From: Lineus longissimus
Taxonomy: Eukaryota; Nemertea; Pilidiophora; Heteronemertea; Lineidae
Direction: 5' to 3'
Length of the DNA stretch: 64,000 nucleotides
Assembly (NCBI RefSeq): GCF_910592395.1
Contig: NC_088314.1
Location: 13,640,001-13,704,000 of the forward strand
The translations under genes were made by a program, and so were the position numbers. Shown piece by piece: positions 33,976 through 43,875 of the stretch. A model generated the notes under the pieces. The model had not been told where the DNA came from and searched no databases. It saw only the letters and a list, made by a program, of their open reading frames with translations. Every line of letters starts with the position of its first letter. Within the stretch, counting starts at the first letter, position 1.

Positions 33976-34822
33976 AATAGGCCATTAATAGGCCTATCGA
34001 GGGTAGTCGTTCTTAAAGAGATGTGGTTGCCTTGAAGAATAATTTAAAACCAAAACTGGTTTTCAGCCTGAAAGGGTTAAAATACCTGCATGGCCCTCAC
34101 CGAGTCTCAAAATGTGCTAATAAATCGAAGTGGAATCGGTGACATGCAAAGAATGTATTTCGAGTACGTCATAGAAAAACTCAACCGGATTTTGCCACCC
34201 TTGTTACAGTTTGCGGGAGGGTATGGACCTCCCGCAAAAAATCTGCACTTTGCAAGGTAGTCGCAAACGGTTTGCGAGATCGGAAGGGTTGCGGGTCTTT
34301 TGAAAATACTGTGCAAACTTTACGTTGCGATTGCGATCCTCTTGCGTGATCGCTAAATTAGCGTCTAAGTTGCGATGCGTAGCCTTCATAAATAAAAAAT
34401 ATTGCGTTGCGAGGTCTTTTCCTGCCCGCAAACATTGCGTGCCTTTCGTAAATATGGACCCTGAAGGCTGACGTAGACTTGCGCGCATGTTACGCATTGA
34501 CGTAACTCTGTGAATACCACGAACTGTCTAAATGGCTGATAAGTCATGGATAAGTCACCTTTACGTTTGCGTAATTTGTTAAGTGAACATTGTGAATCAG
34601 GATCATGTAGACGAAAGACAACGTTGCACAATTAATTGCGCAGTTTAAGTGAGCATTGTGAATAGAACTTAGCTAGTTAAGTGACCTTTACGTTTGCGTA
34701 AACTGCTAAGTGAGCTTTGTGAATCAGGTCCCTGAAGTGTATGTATGTATGTATGTATATACCATATTTAAATTTAAGCGCCCTTTTCAGATTATTATCC
34801 GTTCAAAGGCGCTTTTACAATA

Positions 34823-35353
34823 TTAATAGCATTGTCGAAAAAGATGAGTCTTTAGCATCGTCTGAAATGATGCAAGGCTCCTTGCTTGCCTGACCTCAAA
34901 AGGGAGCGCATTCCACAGAACAGCAGCGGAGAAAGAGAAGCAACGCTCTCCATATTTGCTCCGGGCCCTTGGAACTTCCAGTCTGTTGTCATCAGCTGAC
35001 CGAAGGTCTCTGCCTGGCCTATAGATATTAACTAGGCTTGACAGGTAACCCGGGGCTGTTCCATGCACACACTTGAAAACGTGCATGAGGATTTTATAGT
35101 TCACCCTCTGCTCAACTGGCAACCAGTGGAGCTCGCGTAGTACAGGGGAGATGTGGTCTCGACGCTTGGTGCGCGTGATGATGCGGGCCGCCACGTTCTG
35201 CACCCTCTGCAACTTGTTCATAAGGTCTTTTGAAATGCCATAGAGCAGTGAATTACAGTAGTCCAGCCGTGATATGACTAGACCGCACACTAGCGAGCGG
35301 GCCGCAGAAGCGCTGAGATACTGCCGGATAAGTCCAACATTCCTCAGTTGGGC
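34823..35353 (-). pseudogene. CR1-like ORF2, C-terminal part
   Basis: It continues from the premature stop with LVISRLDYCNSLLYG, LQRVQNVAARIIT, LRELHWLPVEQRVNYKI and ERCFSFSAAVLWNALP, all characteristic of the C-terminus of CR1/Jockey-group ORF2, and ends naturally after HLFRQCY at 34823. A 3' untranslated region of about 65 bases and the CATA tail follow. Confidence 0.9.
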
Positions 35354-37261
35354 TTAGGCCGATCTGCAGACAGCATTCACCTGTGCTTCCATGTTCATTT
35401 TCTTGTCAAACATCACCCCCAAATTTCGTACGCATGCCACAGAGTCAATGATAGAGTCACCAACATTCACCGAAACGTGATCCAGGGTCTTGGAACGATG
35501 AATGGATGCAAAGAGTGCCACCTCCGTCTTGTCGTCGTTCTTTTTCAGCAAGTTCTCCTTCAACCAGGAACCATTGTCAGTTATGCATAAGTCAAGACAG
35601 TCAATTGTATCTTCCTGTGCATGTTGGATCACCGGATTAAAAGAGTCATAAAGCTGGGCATCATCAGCATAAAAATGATGACCTTGGCCATGGTTTCTTG
35701 TTATGTTGCCAAGTGGCTTTGTGTACATGCAGTACATTTTTGGGCCCAACACTGACCCCTGTGGAACACCATATTTTAAGAGAACAGCCGTAGATCTTTG
35801 ACGATCAATAACGACGGTCTGATACCTGTCATCAAGATATGATGCAATCCAGGCAAGAGCAGAGCCAGTGATGCCAAATAACTGTTCAAACCTTTTTAGA
35901 AGGATCTTATGGTCAATGGTATCGAAGGCTGCAGAGAGGTCGATCATGACAAGCACTGTCACATCACCCCTGTCCAAACTACCAAGGATGTCGCTCTGAA
36001 CCCTTAGTAGAGCGGTCTCTGTTGAGTGACCTCTTCGGTAGGCGGATTGCATTTCTTCATGCAGCGAGTTGGACAGGAGGTGATGTTCTAGGCGGGCATC
36101 AACAACCTTCTCCACAACCTTCGACACGAAGGGTAGGTTTGACACAGGGCGGTAGTTTCTGAGAATGTCAGAGTCGAGACCTGGCTTCTTTAGTAGAGGC
36201 CTAATGAGCGCAGATTTAAAAGTGCGGGGGACACAGCTAGCTTTTAGCGATGCATTTATTATGGCAGTTAGTATTGGAAGCAGCTCATTGATGCATGTGG
36301 GAACCGGATCCAGTTCACAGGATTTCGAGGGGGATTTCATCACAATCCTTCTGACCTCCTCCTCTGTGGCTGGTGGAAATGCGGAGAGAGGGGTCACTCC
36401 CTCTGGTAACTCGTCGGTCGCTTGGGAACCGTCATCCTGGGCAGTGTTGAGGGTTTCCCGGATCTTAGCAATCTTATCGGTAAAGAACTCACTGAAGGAC
36501 TCAGCGAGTTCCTTGGGCGACTCGGATTGTGGTAGTGGGGAAGACCCAGTATCCCCGAGTAGATGCCGGCTTATTTTATATATCTGTTTTTGATCGCGGC
36601 CACATTCGATGATCTTTGTTGAATAATGTGAAGTCCGCGCCTGCTTTATGAGCTTGTTAACTACTGCGCACTGGTTACGATACATCTGATGATGGACTGT
36701 AAGCTTCGTTTTCCTCCACTTGCGCTCCAAGCCCCGCCTAACATGTTTGGCATCGTGGATCTCTTGTGTATACCACGGACATTTGGGATGGAGAACAAGT
36801 GTCTTGTGTTGAAGAGGAGCATGTTTGTCTGGAAGTGTGGACAAGCCATCGGTATATGACAGAACCAAATCGTCCACTGGGCTTGCCTCATGAAAGACTA
36901 ACGACTCTCCGATATTGTTCCGGAAAGCATCAACATTTATCTGCCTTAGCTTTCTGTAGGGGACTGTAACTCTAACAGGAGCCGGTTTCGCAAGTGTTGT
37001 CGTCAAGCTAACCGCAAGATGGTCCTCGATCTGGTCCCCTTTATCGTAGAAGAGACAAGGATCACGGACCTGGATGTCGGAGACAAGACTTCGCTGGTTA
37101 TCCCTGGTAACGGCAACATCGAGTGTGTGACCCTGCACATGTGTAGGTTCCGTTACATGCTGAACCATGCCATGCTCCTCTAGCAAATCCATGAAACGAC
37201 GCGCGTCTCGATCATTTTCAAGGTCGTCGACATGAAAGTTAAGGTCACCAACTATCAGGAA
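35354..37261 (-). pseudogene. CR1-like ORF2, endonuclease end and reverse transcriptase
   Basis: It starts with the endonuclease end ([19 protein letters not shown] for the terminal SDH-like motif). RT blocks follow in order: [51 protein letters not shown] (first Asp), [10 protein letters not shown] and [10 protein letters not shown] (catalytic YADD), then [17 protein letters not shown] at 35354 ends the frame, and the same frame continues at once with AQLRNVGLIRQYLS. The rest of the RT domain is complete. Confidence 0.92.
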
Positions 37262-37927
37262 TTACCTTGATAAAGTAGCGTAATGTGGGAGAAATGTTGA
37301 CCATTCGTCAAAGAATACAGAGTTCCTGAGACGGTTTGCCTTGGTTGGCCTTGGTCTGTATATCACTGCAAGTCTAAAGGAACAGTCGCCAACCGACAAA
37401 TCACACTGGAGCGATTCGAAGTGGGTGAAAGTATCGCAGTCCTTCACGCGTTTAAACGTAATTGACGACTTGTACATAACGGCAACACCACCGCCTTCCC
37501 TACCATCTGAACGGGCAATGTGCTTAAAGTGGTAGCCTTCGGGCACAACTTCGCCAATACACTTCTTGTCTATTGCACTTCCAAGCCATGTCTCGGTAAT
37601 GGCTATTACATCATAGTCATTCGGAACAATGTAGTCATGCAGTGATAGTGTTTTGTTTTTCAGAGACCGTGGGTTGATGCAGCAAATCAATAGTTTCTCA
37701 CCACGGGGTGACACAATGTCAGACTGGAACTTGATTTGAACTAGGTTGGAAGGGTTAACACCAGATCCAGAGAACGTTCCCTTCCTGTGAAATGGAGTGT
37801 GGAGACGTTGCAAACGGACATCAGCTCTATGGATTAAGTGTCTGTGTTTACCTCTGCCAGCACCCCGACCGCGACGCCTTGTCCTGCTTCGTTTGTAAAT
37901 GCCCATGGATCTGAGCACACCTTCCAC
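37262..37927 (-). pseudogene. CR1-like ORF2, AP-endonuclease part
   Basis: An N-terminal basic segment (YKRSRTRRRGRGAGRGKHRH) precedes the APE-type endonuclease: LICCINPRSLKNK (N motif), YDVIAITETWLG (Glu), GGGVAVMYKSS and FRLAVIYRPRP. The frame stops with TAA at 37262; beyond it the same frame reads [13 protein letters not shown] (catalytic D-N motif) and continues into the RT frame, so this is one nonsense change in an otherwise continuous ORF. Confidence 0.85.
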
Positions 37928-38030
37928 AGGCTTTGATACTGATAGTGGAACCTAAGAGAGCTGGAGGAGAAAGAAGAAGATGGAAGAGGAAAAGCTAGAC
38001 ACGTCAAAAACAAAGGCGTTTATGGGTACC

Positions 38031-38537
38031 TCATTAAAAATCAGTAGTACCTCCCACATTACTACATGGATTTTGTTTGACAAAGAGGCCCATTTGTGAT
38101 TGCTGGTTCGCCGGGCTCGGTAAACGTTTGCGGTTTGCGGCGTACCATGGTTATGAAACAGTATTTAGTCCACAAAAAAGCCGCCATTCGGGAATCCAGG
38201 CACACGTGGTTCTATTAAAAGTCAGACTGGAAGTGTGCTTTCATACAGGGTGTGTCAAAAATCATGTACCGCAGTCAACGATAGGCGAGGGAACTGTTTA
38301 CCGCTCAAATTTGAACCGCGTCACTTCTGCACTTCTTTTGAACAGTCAAAATTGGCACAAGACCGCAGAGGAGCGTAGTTAGCGGGGGTGGGGGGGGGGG
38401 GGGGTGGCAAATGCCCCTAAAAAAAGTGTTTTTCATTCAAGTCTTGGCAAGAAAGTGCCCCCCCGGGCGATAGCTACGTCCCTGCTCTGCAGCTACTCGA
38501 AGGCTGAAGTCACAATCACATCCCAGTTGATGAAGGC
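38031..38537. other. 3' part of the pogo-like element
   Basis: Non-coding sequence downstream of the transposase stop, including a run of about 19 G interrupted by one T (38384-38405). No gene seen. Confidence 0.5.
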
Positions 38538-39607
38538 CTACTCCATAATGTCAATTTCCTCCCGATCTACATTTTCGAATTCTAGTCCATCCTCCTCCTC
38601 GTCAAGAAGAGGCAATGGTCCTCCATCGACGGGGACAGGTCGGAAGGCTCTTTCAAATCCGCTTTCGACGACTCCGACCGGTACCGTATCCCATGCCTGA
38701 CTCACTATGCGAACAACATCTAGAAGTTCAATGCGTGGACAACGTCCTTCGTTGTCTGTGTGGTCTTTCTTCCACCTCTTCCAGGCTTTTCTCATTTCGC
38801 TCTTCATGGATTTCATCACAGTTAAATCTAGTGGCTGCACGAGCGAAGTGCACCCCGCCGGAATGAAGTCAAGGACACCTGCCAGGTTCATCACTCTCAT
38901 ACTGAAGGCTTCCGCCCGGAGGACTTTGTAGCGATCTACAAGGAGCAGGAATTGGTCAGCTGCTTCAGCCGTCACATAAGGCTCAAACACCGTGTCGAAC
39001 CAATGTTCTGCCGTCTCCTGTTTCACCCATCCCGTCGCTGAATTCGTTACAACTACATTAGCTGGCAGTTGTTGGTCTTCAAGGGCCGCAAGTTGTCTTA
39101 CAAATCCTCTACGTGGGAACGTGATATGGGCTTGCAGTTTTCCCCCTGTGGCGGTGATGACAAGTGTTACAGTGCACCCGAGTTTGGTGTTAGACCTCGA
39201 GGATCTAACGTCAACAGTTTTGGCCCCTTTAGCATTGGCAGTGTACAAAGGGCGTTGTTCGAATAGAGCGAACGTTTGGTCCATATTGAACAGAAATCTC
39301 ATGGCAATTTCGAGTCGTTCGATGGTATCAGTGACGTTATCGCGGAACTGCTGCACTCGAATGGCGGCATCAGCGGGCAGAGTTGTCGTGTTTTTGTTTG
39401 GTTTCCTGAAGGAAATCTTCTTTCGTTCCATAAACTGGTGCACCCACCCGTCCGCACGGGGATTCGGTAATGTGCGGCTAAATCACGCATGCTTCCGACA
39501 GTCCCATCCAGTAGAGCTGCTTCCAAATCCCTTAAATAGGAGATCTTCTCGGTGACAGTATAACTTCTGCGTCGTTTTGGCAGAGGTTCTTGTTTTTGAC
39601 GATCCAT
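38538..39607 (-). pseudogene. Pogo-like transposase (one frameshift)
   Basis: The N-terminus MDRQKQEPLPKRRRSYTVTE leads into a pipsqueak/CENP-B-type helix-turn-helix (ISYLRDLEAALLDGTVGSMR). A one-base frameshift near 39450 moves the frame. The remainder (39443-38538) includes FRKPNKNTTTLPADAA, then the DDE_1 nuclease: FNMDQTFALF (first Asp), FLLLVDRYKVL (second Asp) and LVQPLDLTVMKSMK (third Asp). It ends in an acidic tail (DEEEDGLEFENVDREE). About 350 residues, with all three acidic residues present. Confidence 0.9.
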
Positions 39608-40146
39608 CTTCAAATTTGTGACATTAGGGAGATAGGCCCCCAGTTTTATGGTGACAGGATGGCCATGACCGTCTGGGGAAGAAAATGTGACAAGTTTGTC
39701 CTAACAGAAACTGACAGGATCATCGCGTCCGCCGGGCCAGGTCAACGAAATGGTGAACGGAATGACCCGCAAAACCGCGCAATGCTCTTCTTTGCACCGC
39801 AGACGATCGCCTCATCTTGGATGCTCAGCGGTCGGCAGGACCGTGCAGGACCCTTCGGAAGCTACCGAAAATTAGGTCTTTAAAGTCCTCTTCATTGTTG
39901 AAGAATACTGATGAATTTGACTATAGAGCCCCAAGTTCACAGTACAATGATTCATTATTTCTGGCGCACGCTGTATAAAAAAATCGCGAATGATGACAGG
40001 GCCAGCGCTTGCCACAAATGCCTTGGTCAGCGCCAGTTGAATGCACATCAATGGCCGAGAATAGTTCCATACCTGAATGACACCGGCAGGGGCTGGGCCT
40101 GGAGGCCTACCTGCATAATTTGAAAGTACCCATAAACAGACGAGGG
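39515..40146 (-). repeat. Pogo-like right TIR
   Basis: The arm includes the likely promoter and 5' leader of the transposase, its start codon (39607) and the first thirty or so codons. Confidence 0.85.
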
Positions 40147-40195
40147 TACAGTATGTACATGTACATGTATGCCTGCATGTCTCATTAGTACTCAC

Positions 40196-40351
40196 CAGAG
40201 ATATCTAAACGAGAAGCTATCTGTTTCCAGATGTCATCCTTCTCCTGGGTGTCTTTGTATTCGGTCAAACTTTTGCGTAAATACATGGGTTTTTTTCAAC
40301 TTCAAGGATTAGTTTGTGAGTCTTGGCATCCTCCGACTTCCTGCTTGACAT
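40196..40351 (-). pseudogene. MADF domain, exon 1 (frameshifted)
   Basis: The start ATG at 40351 gives MSSRKSEDAKTHKLILEVEK, followed in the next frame by LTEYKDTQEKDDIWKQIASR, the first half of a MADF DNA-binding domain. The frame changes at a run of seven T on the plus strand (40290-40296). The exon ends before GTGAGT at 40195. Its partner exons lie 11 kb to the left because a pogo-like element with inner insertions now sits in intron 1. In the original element intron 1 would be about 1.1 kb and would span transposase exon 2. Confidence 0.85.
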
Positions 40352-40648
40352 CCTGACCAACTCCAAACATGCCAAATGCAATGTTCACATATTGCCACCC
40401 TTTCATATCCTAGGCCTATGGTCAGTTTCTATTGGCTGATCACATAACACGGACCAGAACTTCGTTGCGTGATCCGCTTCATAAAGAAAATTTCTTTATG
40501 GGCTGTATTACGTAGCGCAGTGCAGTGCAGTGTCATGCACAAAAGGCCAGGGTTCTTTGAAAAGCCATTGAACTTTACAATGCGCAGTTTCTATGCGTAA
40601 TACGCTCCGTGATAACGCAGCGCAAAACGCACAGGTGGACACAGGCCT

Positions 40649-41808
40649 TTCTACCGCCTGCGTCATGATGTATGGTTACCCTCCATTGTTCCCTCAAAGT
40701 ATGCAACGTTTCCATTTCAATCCATTTCATTGGAGAGATGTCATCTTTCCTAATCTACCCGTATATTCTGAATGCAATCCAGATTGAACTCATGTATAGG
40801 GAAGGTAGGTCAAGCTCATTTACTTATGTGACGTGTCAAAACGTAACATGATGGAGGTCAACGAGCAAAAATCAGGGTTTCTGAGCTTTTGAAAAACCTT
40901 CAGGGCTCTTTCTGCCTTCTCAACGCACCCCCACATAGGGGTTATTTGGAGCCATGAAAACACCTCTAACGGTTATTATGCTTGTGAAAAACCTAAAAAA
41001 AAACATGTGCAATATATTATCGGAAACTACGTAGAATAGGAAAAGGCTGGGCAGCCAACAGCAGGATGAGATTGCCCTGAATAAAACCATTGGTCCTTTA
41101 AGACAATGATCCGATTGTTTGTCTTCAACAGGTTGGGACATTTATAACATCCAGGGAATGATAAAAAACCCGTTGCATTTTGGCACATATCTACAAGTTG
41201 ACTGAAATGGTGCGACTGAGGTTGGTACAGCCCGACATTGAACTAGATGAAGGACATCGTCTACACACACACCACCCGGTTGCACCCTAGTCAGTGCTGG
41301 GACATGATGAGAGACATCTCGACGCCCTCAAGATAAAACCAAATCGGTTTGACCAGCCGAGGATCGAAATAGTCAATGTTGCATTCAATCAAATTCTATG
41401 AAAAAAGTGTAATTCAGTTCTAGTATTCAGTTTCGTTTCGTATATTCTTATTCAGTACGCTGTACATTTCCTTTCTTCTCAGGTTCTGACGATGAAACAC
41501 GCGTAGTCTGAGTTCTTTTTAGTGTGCGTATCATAGTGTTTCAGAATCAGATTATGATTTTGTCAACTCCGGAAAACAGATCGATACAGTAATATCAATG
41601 TAATCTATTTTCTGTCAATCTGTTCATTGTATTATGTAGCGTATTTTAGAACTTTTTTCGCAATTTATTTTCTTCAAACTTTAACAATGTCTCCTGCTAA
41701 TTCATTCGACTGTCAAGATTATTAGGTGGGCTTATCGATGTTTACGAAACTACTTTTGACCAATTTTGGCTGGTAACAATTGTCCAGGCCGCGTCCAGCA
41801 ACTCGCCT
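40649..41808. other. Intergenic region
   Basis: AT-rich, no gene recognised. A 73-codon minus-strand frame at 40920-41141 has no known motif. Confidence 0.5.
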
Positions 41809-42285
41809 GAACGTGAACGTCCACTTTATTCTATTTTGATCACTCTACTCCCTGTTATCACGAACTGGACAATAGCATGTCGTTTACCTAACCATTTCGA
41901 CGCTCGTTGTAACTCTCGCTTAATCAGCCGCTTCGGCAAAGTTCAATCGAATCTTACTGCCACGATCATTAATTAAATACTGCGTGTCCGAACAGACTCT
42001 AGGGACCGGTCAACATTTTATTAAAATTGGCACGTTTCGGATTAACGTGAACGTCCACTTTATTCTATTTTGATCACTCTACTCCCTGTTATCACGAACT
42101 GGACAATAGCATGTCGTTTACCTAACCATTTCGACGCTCGTTGTAACTCTCGCTTAATCAGCCGCTTCGGCAAAGTTCAATCGAATCTTACTGCCACGAT
42201 CATTAATTAAATACTGCGTGTCCGAACAGACTCTAGGGACCGGTCAACATTTTATTAAAATTGGCACGTTTCGGATTAACGAGAC
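41809..42285 (+). repeat. Tandem duplication (about 239 bp) in the upstream LTR-like region
   Basis: The segment from ACGTGAACGTCCACTTTATT to GGCACGTTTCGGATTAA occurs twice in tandem, almost identically (41809-42046 and 42047-42285). Only part of it, from GACAATAGCATG on, is also present at 45440. Confidence 0.9.
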
Positions 42286-42465
42286 TGTCTGGTCTTGAAA
42301 TTATTTAAGTTATTAAGTTCGCGCCTAGGCACATCAGGGTCCAGCCTAAAATGATCCCTTTCCAATCGTCCCAACGTGGAGGACGTTGATTGGTCAGCCT
42401 AGTGAGGGGCACAGGATGTCGTTTGTGGTTTAAGCATTTTGATTGGCTCCAGGCATGGTCTAGGC

Positions 42466-42578
42466 CTGCTTTATAACTGCTGGACCGAGGCGAAATCGTC
42501 AGATCATGCTGCAGGAGACGGATTAAAACTTCATCTAACCACATTCGATATTCTTGTCTCTTTCTCTACAGGTAAGCG
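42466..42578 (+). promoter_or_regulatory. Probable promoter, leader start and 5' splice site
   Basis: A TATA-like TTTATAAC at about 42469 is followed about 25-30 bases on by GTCAGATCATG, a plausible initiator. The leader then runs to CTCTACAG followed by GTAAGC (about 42570-42578), a strong 5' splice-site match. The same layout occurs at 45810-45915. Confidence 0.5.
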
Positions 42579-42684
42579 AACTTTTACTTTAACTTCCATC
42601 AGTTATATTTTACCGCGCTGTTAATTCTCATGATGCATCATACATTGTGTAATTGTACTTGATTTAGACCTTTAAACAATTGAT

Positions 42685-43875
42685 ATGCCTCCCGCCCAAA
42701 ATACAAAAGACCAACAACAGCAACAACAGCAGCAGCAGCAACTACAACAACCCCCACAACAACAACAGGTTCAACAACCGCTGCAACAACCCCAGCAGCA
42801 ACCTCATCAGCCACAGCAACAAGCCCAGCAGCCTCCACCACAACAGCAGGCTCAGGTCCACGTAATACCAAATGGCCCACAGCCACTGATCGGCGCCATC
42901 CCAGCAGCACCGGTACAGACGTTCAACTTACAAGCAAATGTGTCGCTGCCCAAATTTGATGGCACAACTGACGGCCGTCACTGGTGGAGCCTGTGGTCCC
43001 GTTACGCCAACGGCATGGCGTGGACGATCCAACAAAAACTCACGTGGTTTCCGCTTTTCCTCTTGGCGGCAGCGAGTACTTGGTATGCCGGCCTGCCACA
43101 GCCAAACAAGGACGACGGAACCGCGCTCGAAGCGACGTTTAAGAAGCGGTTTACCCTTCAGCACATAGATCTTGGCCTTCTAAGTGAGCAGCAGGGAGAT
43201 GAAACGTGCACCGTCTACCTCGAAAAGATGCGGCTCCACTTCACGGGTCACGACCTGCCTGAGACATTTCTCCTCCCCTTGCTTATTCGTGGCCTCCGTC
43301 CCGAGCTGAAGGCACATGTAATGCCGTCCAACCCGCGAACGTACGAGGAACTGCTCCGTGTGGCAAAATTAGCAGAGCGGACTGTCAAGGAACTTCAACA
43401 GTGCTCCATACGGACAATCCAGACCCAACCGCATATCTCATCTGTCGAAACTAAACTTGCCGCCCTCACTGAAGCCGTGCTGACACTGCAGCGTAACGCC
43501 CACCCACCACAACCACCGCAGGCCAACTACCAACGGCAGGACAACCAGGGTCCCAGTCATCGGCCACCACAGCCAGATCGCCCCAATTATCCAGCCCAGG
43601 ACTCAAGGAACAGCAGACCCATCACCAAACAACCAATGAACAATTCATTCAGACAAGACAACAATGGACGATTCCACAACCGTCCAAACAACGGAGGATC
43701 CTTACCGGATTACAAGCTCGATCAACCGTGCAGAGGATTCTTCTGTGGTAAGTCACATTGTCGATATCGTTCTGATTGTCCCGCCCGTAATGCCATCTGC
43801 AGATATTGCCAAAAACTGGGTCACTACCAAAGTGAATGCAGGTCGTCGCGCCGCTCCGCTCCATTTAACCAATAG
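42685..43875 (+). CDS. Gag of the deleted gypsy element
   Basis: 396 residues. The ATG at 42685 is followed by a Gln/Pro low-complexity tract encoded by CAA/CAG repeats (residues about 9-55). Residues about 80-230 form a retrotransposon gag domain (LPKFDGTTDGRHWW, TWYAGLP, FKKRFTL, LLPLLIRGLRPELKAHVMP). A Gln/Asn-rich linker leads to a zinc knuckle, CRYCQKLGHYQSEC, of the CX2CX4HX4C type, preceded by an atypical Cys-rich stretch. It ends with TAG, in frame with pol. No internal stop, so gag could still be made. Confidence 0.85.
   Translation: MPPAQNTKDQQQQQQQQQQLQQPPQQQQVQQPLQQPQQQPHQPQQQAQQPPPQQQAQVHVIPNGPQPLIGAIPAAPVQTFNLQANVSLPKFDGTTDGRHWWSLWSRYANGMAWTIQQKLTWFPLFLLAAASTWYAGLPQPNKDDGTALEATFKKRFTLQHIDLGLLSEQQGDETCTVYLEKMRLHFTGHDLPETFLLPLLIRGLRPELKAHVMPSNPRTYEELLRVAKLAERTVKELQQCSIRTIQTQPHISSVETKLAALTEAVLTLQRNAHPPQPPQANYQRQDNQGPSHRPPQPDRPNYPAQDSRNSRPITKQPMNNSFRQDNNGRFHNRPNNGGSLPDYKLDQPCRGFFCGKSHCRYRSDCPARNAICRYCQKLGHYQSECRSSRRSAPFNQ

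Larger units (their letters stand above)
32521..34460. mobile_element. Small TIR element (Harbinger-type) inside element C
   Basis: The ends GGTCCATATTTATGAAAGGC and the reverse complement of GCCTTTCGTAAATATGGACC are flanked by CTG on both sides (32518-32520, 34461-34463). The inverted similarity extends inward through repeats of TTGCGATTGCG-like sequence. Inside are Harbinger transposase remnants and a LINE fragment. Same target triplet and similar end pattern as element A. Confidence 0.8.
30588..34731. mobile_element. PIF/Harbinger element C (left end ragged)
   Basis: The right end, in reverse complement, reads GGACCTGATTCACAAAGCTC then ACTTAGC. The left end matches only from AAAGTTCACTTAG, so about ten terminal bases are lost. 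CTG occurs at 30585-30587 and 34732-34734, consistent with the 3-bp duplication seen for element A. It contains a Myb-like gene; its own transposase may be the fragment at 32743-33352, although that lies inside the smaller TIR element. Confidence 0.6.
34738..37990 (-). mobile_element. CR1-like non-LTR retrotransposon
   Basis: Minus-strand endonuclease and reverse transcriptase are followed by a CATA-type tail (34738-34760, a (GTAT)n run on the plus strand). There is no ORF1 on its 5' side, so it is 5'-truncated or ORF1 was lost. The 5' end (about 37930-38030) is not sharp. It lies directly next to the right end of Harbinger C and inside the pogo-like element. Confidence 0.85.
29924..40146 (-). 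mobile_element. Pogo-like transposon with long TIRs and inner insertions
   Basis: The inverted ends CCTCGTCTGTTTATGGGTAC are flanked by TA at 29922-29923 and 40147-40148, the target duplication of Tc1/mariner/pogo. The TIR arms are about 640 bases. A pogo-type transposase reads inward from the right arm (39607-38538). The interior additionally carries Harbinger C, a smaller TIR element, and a CR1-like LINE (30588-38030). It inserted between the transposase stop and MADF exon 1 of Harbinger B. Confidence 0.85.
26683..40647. mobile_element. PIF/Harbinger element B, split by a 10.2-kb insertion
   Basis: The ends GGCCCGTGTCCACTGGGTGC and the reverse complement of GCACAGGTGGACACAGGCC are inverted repeats at 26683 and 40647. 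Subterminal sequence rich in GCGTTATNACG-like motifs occurs at both sides. The flanking triplets (TAA or TTA, and TTT or TTC) do not match exactly. The element encodes a transposase (plus strand) and a MADF-BESS protein (minus strand). Subtracting the pogo-like insertion (29924-40148) leaves about 3.7 kb, a normal Harbinger size. Confidence 0.85.

Noticed and set aside
38615-39555. Plus-strand frames of 83-187 codons
   Set aside because: Antisense shadows of the pogo-like transposase.
42638-42910. Val/Ala-rich minus-strand frame opposite gag
   Set aside because: Antisense of the CAA/CAG repeat that encodes the Gln tract of gag; no independent support.
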